Below, piece by piece: positions 14,702 through 15,297 of a DNA stretch of 15,297 bases; the first letter of the stretch is position 1, and every line of letters begins with the position of its first letter. A program made the position numbers and the translations under genes. The DNA is from an uncultured Oscillibacter sp. Its GTDB lineage: Bacteria; Bacillota; Clostridia; Oscillospirales; Oscillospiraceae. The notes under the pieces are model-generated. The model was not told the DNA's origin, made no database searches, and was given only the letters and a program-made list of their open reading frames with translations. The stretch lies in contig CAJUOD010000069.1 in assembly GCA_910587875.1 (NCBI GenBank), positions 1-15,297 on the forward strand, written 5' to 3'.

Positions 14702-15297
14702 TTAAAGTGCTTTTTTCAGTTTCCTCTCGGCGGCAATTTCCCTTTTCATTTCTGCTATCATCTCTGCCAGCAATTTTTCGCACTCTTCCTCACTGTGAGC
14801 GTAGATGTTCCGAGGGTGTCTTTTGCCATCCGGCCAGATAGGAGAGTAGCGTCCTTCCCAGAGCTTCTCGTTGATCTGAGTGACGCATCCGGTCCCCGCT
14901 TTACGCCTCTGGCCTTTGTGGGCCTGGAATGTACTGGGAACAGGCTTCCGAGGTGCTAATTGACTCTCTGCTTGTAGCTCAGTTTTGCCGATACCCTGGT
15001 CGATTTTTACCGCCGCTGTACGGCGCATTTCATCGGTAACGTGAGCGTAGATGTTCAGTGTGGTGCTACTGGAGACATGGCCGATAATAGTGGACAGGGT
15101 CCTGATATCCATCCCATGCTCCAGGGCAGTGGTAGAAAATGTGTGCCTGAGATCGTGAAATCTGATTTTCTTACATTCTGCCCGTTCCAGAACGGTCTGT
15201 AATCTTTTGCGAACTGCGGCTGGGTCTCTGGGCGAGTCCTCACTGACCGGAGAGGGGAACATCCACCGGGAGTTCACAGTTCCCTTGTAAGCCTTAA
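14702..15297 (-). CDS. Tyrosine-type site-specific integrase, C-terminal part (runs off the window)
   Basis: The frame is open to the right edge of the window, so only about 198 C-terminal residues are visible; a GTG at 15277 lies inside the gene and is not its start. The catalytic domain shows FPSPVSED, HDLRHTF (second His/Arg pair), the GH of LSTIIGHVSSSTT and the nucleophilic tyrosine in LNIYAHV; the first catalytic arginine must lie outside. After the usual C-terminal helix (DEMRRTAAVKID) there is an extra segment of about 100 residues. It ends in TGCVTQINEKLWEGRYSPIW followed by PDGKRHPRNIYAHSEEE and a charged helix, which resembles the arm-DNA-binding domain normally found at integrase N-termini. 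It likely belongs to a prophage, ICE or genomic island, and may have mobilised the CHAT gene. Confidence 0.88.
   Translation of the reverse strand, partial: KAYKGTVNSRWMFPSPVSEDSPRDPAAVRKRLQTVLERAECKKIRFHDLRHTFSTTALEHGMDIRTLSTIIGHVSSSTTLNIYAHVTDEMRRTAAVKIDQGIGKTELQAESQLAPRKPVPSTFQAHKGQRRKAGTGCVTQINEKLWEGRYSPIWPDGKRHPRNIYAHSEEECEKLLAEMIAEMKREIAAERKLKKAL

Noticed and set aside
1..15297. CRISPR array, gasdermin gene or other partner for the CHAT protein
   Set aside because: No regularly spaced repeats and no second gene were found next to the CHAT gene; the flanking gaps of about 270 and 300 bp hold no open frame of useful size.

Overview
The window looks like chromosomal DNA from a high-G+C member of the Clostridia, probably a gut Oscillospiraceae-type bacterium (Flavonifractor/Lawsonibacter/Oscillibacter-like). 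This is inferred from the strong AGGAGG ribosome binding sites, a DctP lipoprotein with a Gram-positive style lipobox, the gene families present, and a tRNA-Thr 3' half with encoded CCA. No species can be named from sequence alone.

Layout. (1) Bases 1-1500 hold an IS110/IS1111-type insertion sequence with an intact DEDD recombinase and structured non-coding flanks that may encode its guide (bridge) RNA. (2) Bases 1595-9536 hold a tightly packed seven-gene operon on the minus strand. In transcription order it encodes a DUF1537 acid-sugar kinase, an iron-containing alcohol dehydrogenase, a DapA-family lyase, a PdxA-family dehydrogenase, a D-2-hydroxyacid dehydrogenase, a LarA-like nickel racemase/epimerase and a TRAP-transporter solute-binding lipoprotein. 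(3) Bases 9537-9777 are a divergent control region with two sigma-70-type promoters facing away from each other and three copies of an 18-bp operator-like repeat. (4) Bases 9778-11562 encode the likely regulator on the plus strand, with a PrpR-type sensor domain, a degenerate AAA+ domain without GAFTGA, and a Fis-type HTH. (5) Bases 11563-12302 carry no convincing gene. They do hold the 3' half of a tRNA-Thr(GGT), the typical scar of site-specific integration, fused to a 40-bp perfect palindrome that should terminate transcription in both directions. (6) Bases 12303-14351 (minus) encode a 682-aa CHAT-domain (caspase-like) protein in visibly A+T-richer DNA with its own promoter and no partner gene. 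(7) Bases 14702-15297 (minus) hold the C-terminal part of a tyrosine integrase that runs off the window.

How the genes fit together. The TRAP binding protein would capture an acid sugar or hydroxy acid. The LarA-like enzyme and the 2-hydroxyacid dehydrogenase could adjust C2 stereochemistry or oxidation state. The kinase and PdxA homologue form the known DUF1537/PdxA2 pair that turns four-carbon acid-sugar phosphates into dihydroxyacetone phosphate. The aldolase-like and alcohol dehydrogenase enzymes suggest a second branch. The exact substrate is not determined. The dctQ/dctM membrane genes expected after dctP are absent, because the insertion sequence lies at that point.

The best candidates for something undescribed are the solitary CHAT protease in a tRNA/integrase pocket, the acid-sugar operon with a LarA-like C2 epimerase, and the sigma-70-type control region operated by a GAFTGA-less PrpR relative.
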